Source: an uncultured Eubacteriales bacterium (lineage in GTDB: Bacteria; Bacillota; Clostridia; Oscillospirales; Acutalibacteraceae). Taken from it: a stretch of DNA of 64,000 nt. The DNA is taken from assembly GCA_948933715.1 (NCBI GenBank), contig CAQZPH010000001.1, positions 12,885 to 76,884 on the forward strand, in the 5' to 3' direction. The position numbers and the translations under genes were made by a program. The notes beneath the pieces were generated by a model. That model searched no databases. It was not told where the DNA came from and saw only the letters and a program-made list of their open reading frames with translations. Positions within the stretch are counted from its first letter, which is position 1. The number at the start of each line of letters is the position of its first letter. Below are positions 63,778 to 64,000 of the stretch, one piece after another.

Positions 63778-64000
63778 TTAGTCCTCTATATTTTTGCCAA
63801 CAAATTGTTGATGTTTTATTAACACCTGTCTAGGCTTTGAACCTTCGTGTGGCCCTATTATCCCCATTTTTTCCATTTCATCTATTAGTCTTCCAGCTCT
63901 TGCATATCCTAGCCTTAAACGTCTTTGCAGCAACGACGTTGAAGCTTGTCCCGCTTCAATTACACATTTTATTGCTTCGTCGAGCATAGGGTCTTTATCG
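63778..64000 (-). CDS. ftsK: DNA translocase FtsK, C-terminal end
   Basis: Only the last about 73 residues lie in the window; the gene continues beyond its right edge. The sequence matches the FtsK/SpoIIIE gamma domain: [20 protein letters not shown] and [20 protein letters not shown], the winged helix that reads KOPS/SRS sites and directs the motor. It is 22 bp upstream of the MBL gene. Confidence 0.93.
   Translation of the reverse strand, partial: DKDPMLDEAIKCVIEAGQASTSLLQRRLRLGYARAGRLIDEMEKMGIIGPHEGSKPRQVLIKHQQFVGKNIED

Noticed and set aside
1..64000. CRISPR arrays, prophage, insertion sequences, tRNA and rRNA genes
   Set aside because: No direct-repeat arrays, transposase or phage structural genes, and no tRNA/rRNA signatures were seen in the spacers on reading both strands by eye.

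Overview
The window is about 64 kb of AT-rich chromosome from a Gram-positive, low-GC Firmicute of the class Clostridia, most like the Oscillospirales/Ruminococcaceae branch. The evidence is gene order and family choice. There is the long run DUF2508-bofA-nrdR-yicC-remA-gmk-rpoZ-priA-def-fmt-yugP-rsmB-rlmN-prpC-prkC-rsgA. There is the scpA-scpB-DUF2953-ytfJ-dacF-rluB run. There are AddAB instead of RecBCD, type III glutamine synthetase, ECF vitamin transporters and a SAM-I riboswitch before metK. Spore-related genes (bofA, ytfJ/gerW, dacF-type carboxypeptidase, a SpoVE/RodA-type flippase) point to a spore former. I saw no tRNA, rRNA, prophage, transposase or CRISPR array.

Layout. 1-4455 (+): end of asnB, glnN, the RNase P RNA gene, and a secreted glycine-rich protein. 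4469-18582 (-): housekeeping operon for translation, replication restart and Ser/Thr kinase signalling. 18720-30726 (-): rnr, secG, addAB, a small membrane protein, metK with its SAM riboswitch, and a RibU-like transporter. 30889-36892 (+): yifB, a Cys-rich membrane protein, murA-walJ-rlmH, bioY-DUF1284. 36967-43596 (-): hemW, lepA, lgt and two M16 proteins. 43809-48641 (+): an FHA-RodA fusion, its PBP partner and an ABC exporter. 48720-57080 (-): a three-gene biotin-dependent carboxyltransferase set, rluB, dacF, ytfJ, DUF2953, scpBA and a site-2-type protease. 57252-57972 (+): rpmB and a solitary Nif11-type leader peptide. 58068-60470 (-): plsY, der, rpmF. 60799-61830 (+): a membrane-anchored GT92-like protein. 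61955-64000 (-): an HD protein, DUF3006, a ComEC-like MBL protein and the end of ftsK.

How the genes fit together. Cell-envelope growth is a recurring theme: PrkC (three PASTA domains) and PrpC, an FHA domain fused to RodA with its transpeptidase next to it, MurA, DacF, Lgt and PlsY. Translation and ribosome maturation genes are also frequent (RsgA, RlmN, RsmB, RlmH, RluB, Fmt, Def, Der, LepA, L28, L32). Nitrogen and one-carbon metabolism is represented by AsnB, GlnN and MetK, and biotin use by BioY plus the carboxyltransferase set.

Most unusual structure. Two intergenic spacers hold nearly equal-sized DNA elements, 119 bp at 12242-12360 and 123 bp at 38101-38223. Each folds into a cloverleaf: an outer stem closing three hairpins with almost no linker bases. 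Their primary sequences are unrelated. A third spacer (20848-20932) has a related but less regular fold, and a fourth (40112-40165) a long bipartite hairpin. Three convergent gene junctions are filled by perfect, loopless palindromes of 30-36 bp. These palindromic intergenic elements, the orphan Nif11-type peptide, the FHA-RodA fusion and the transcarboxylase-like trio are the best leads here.
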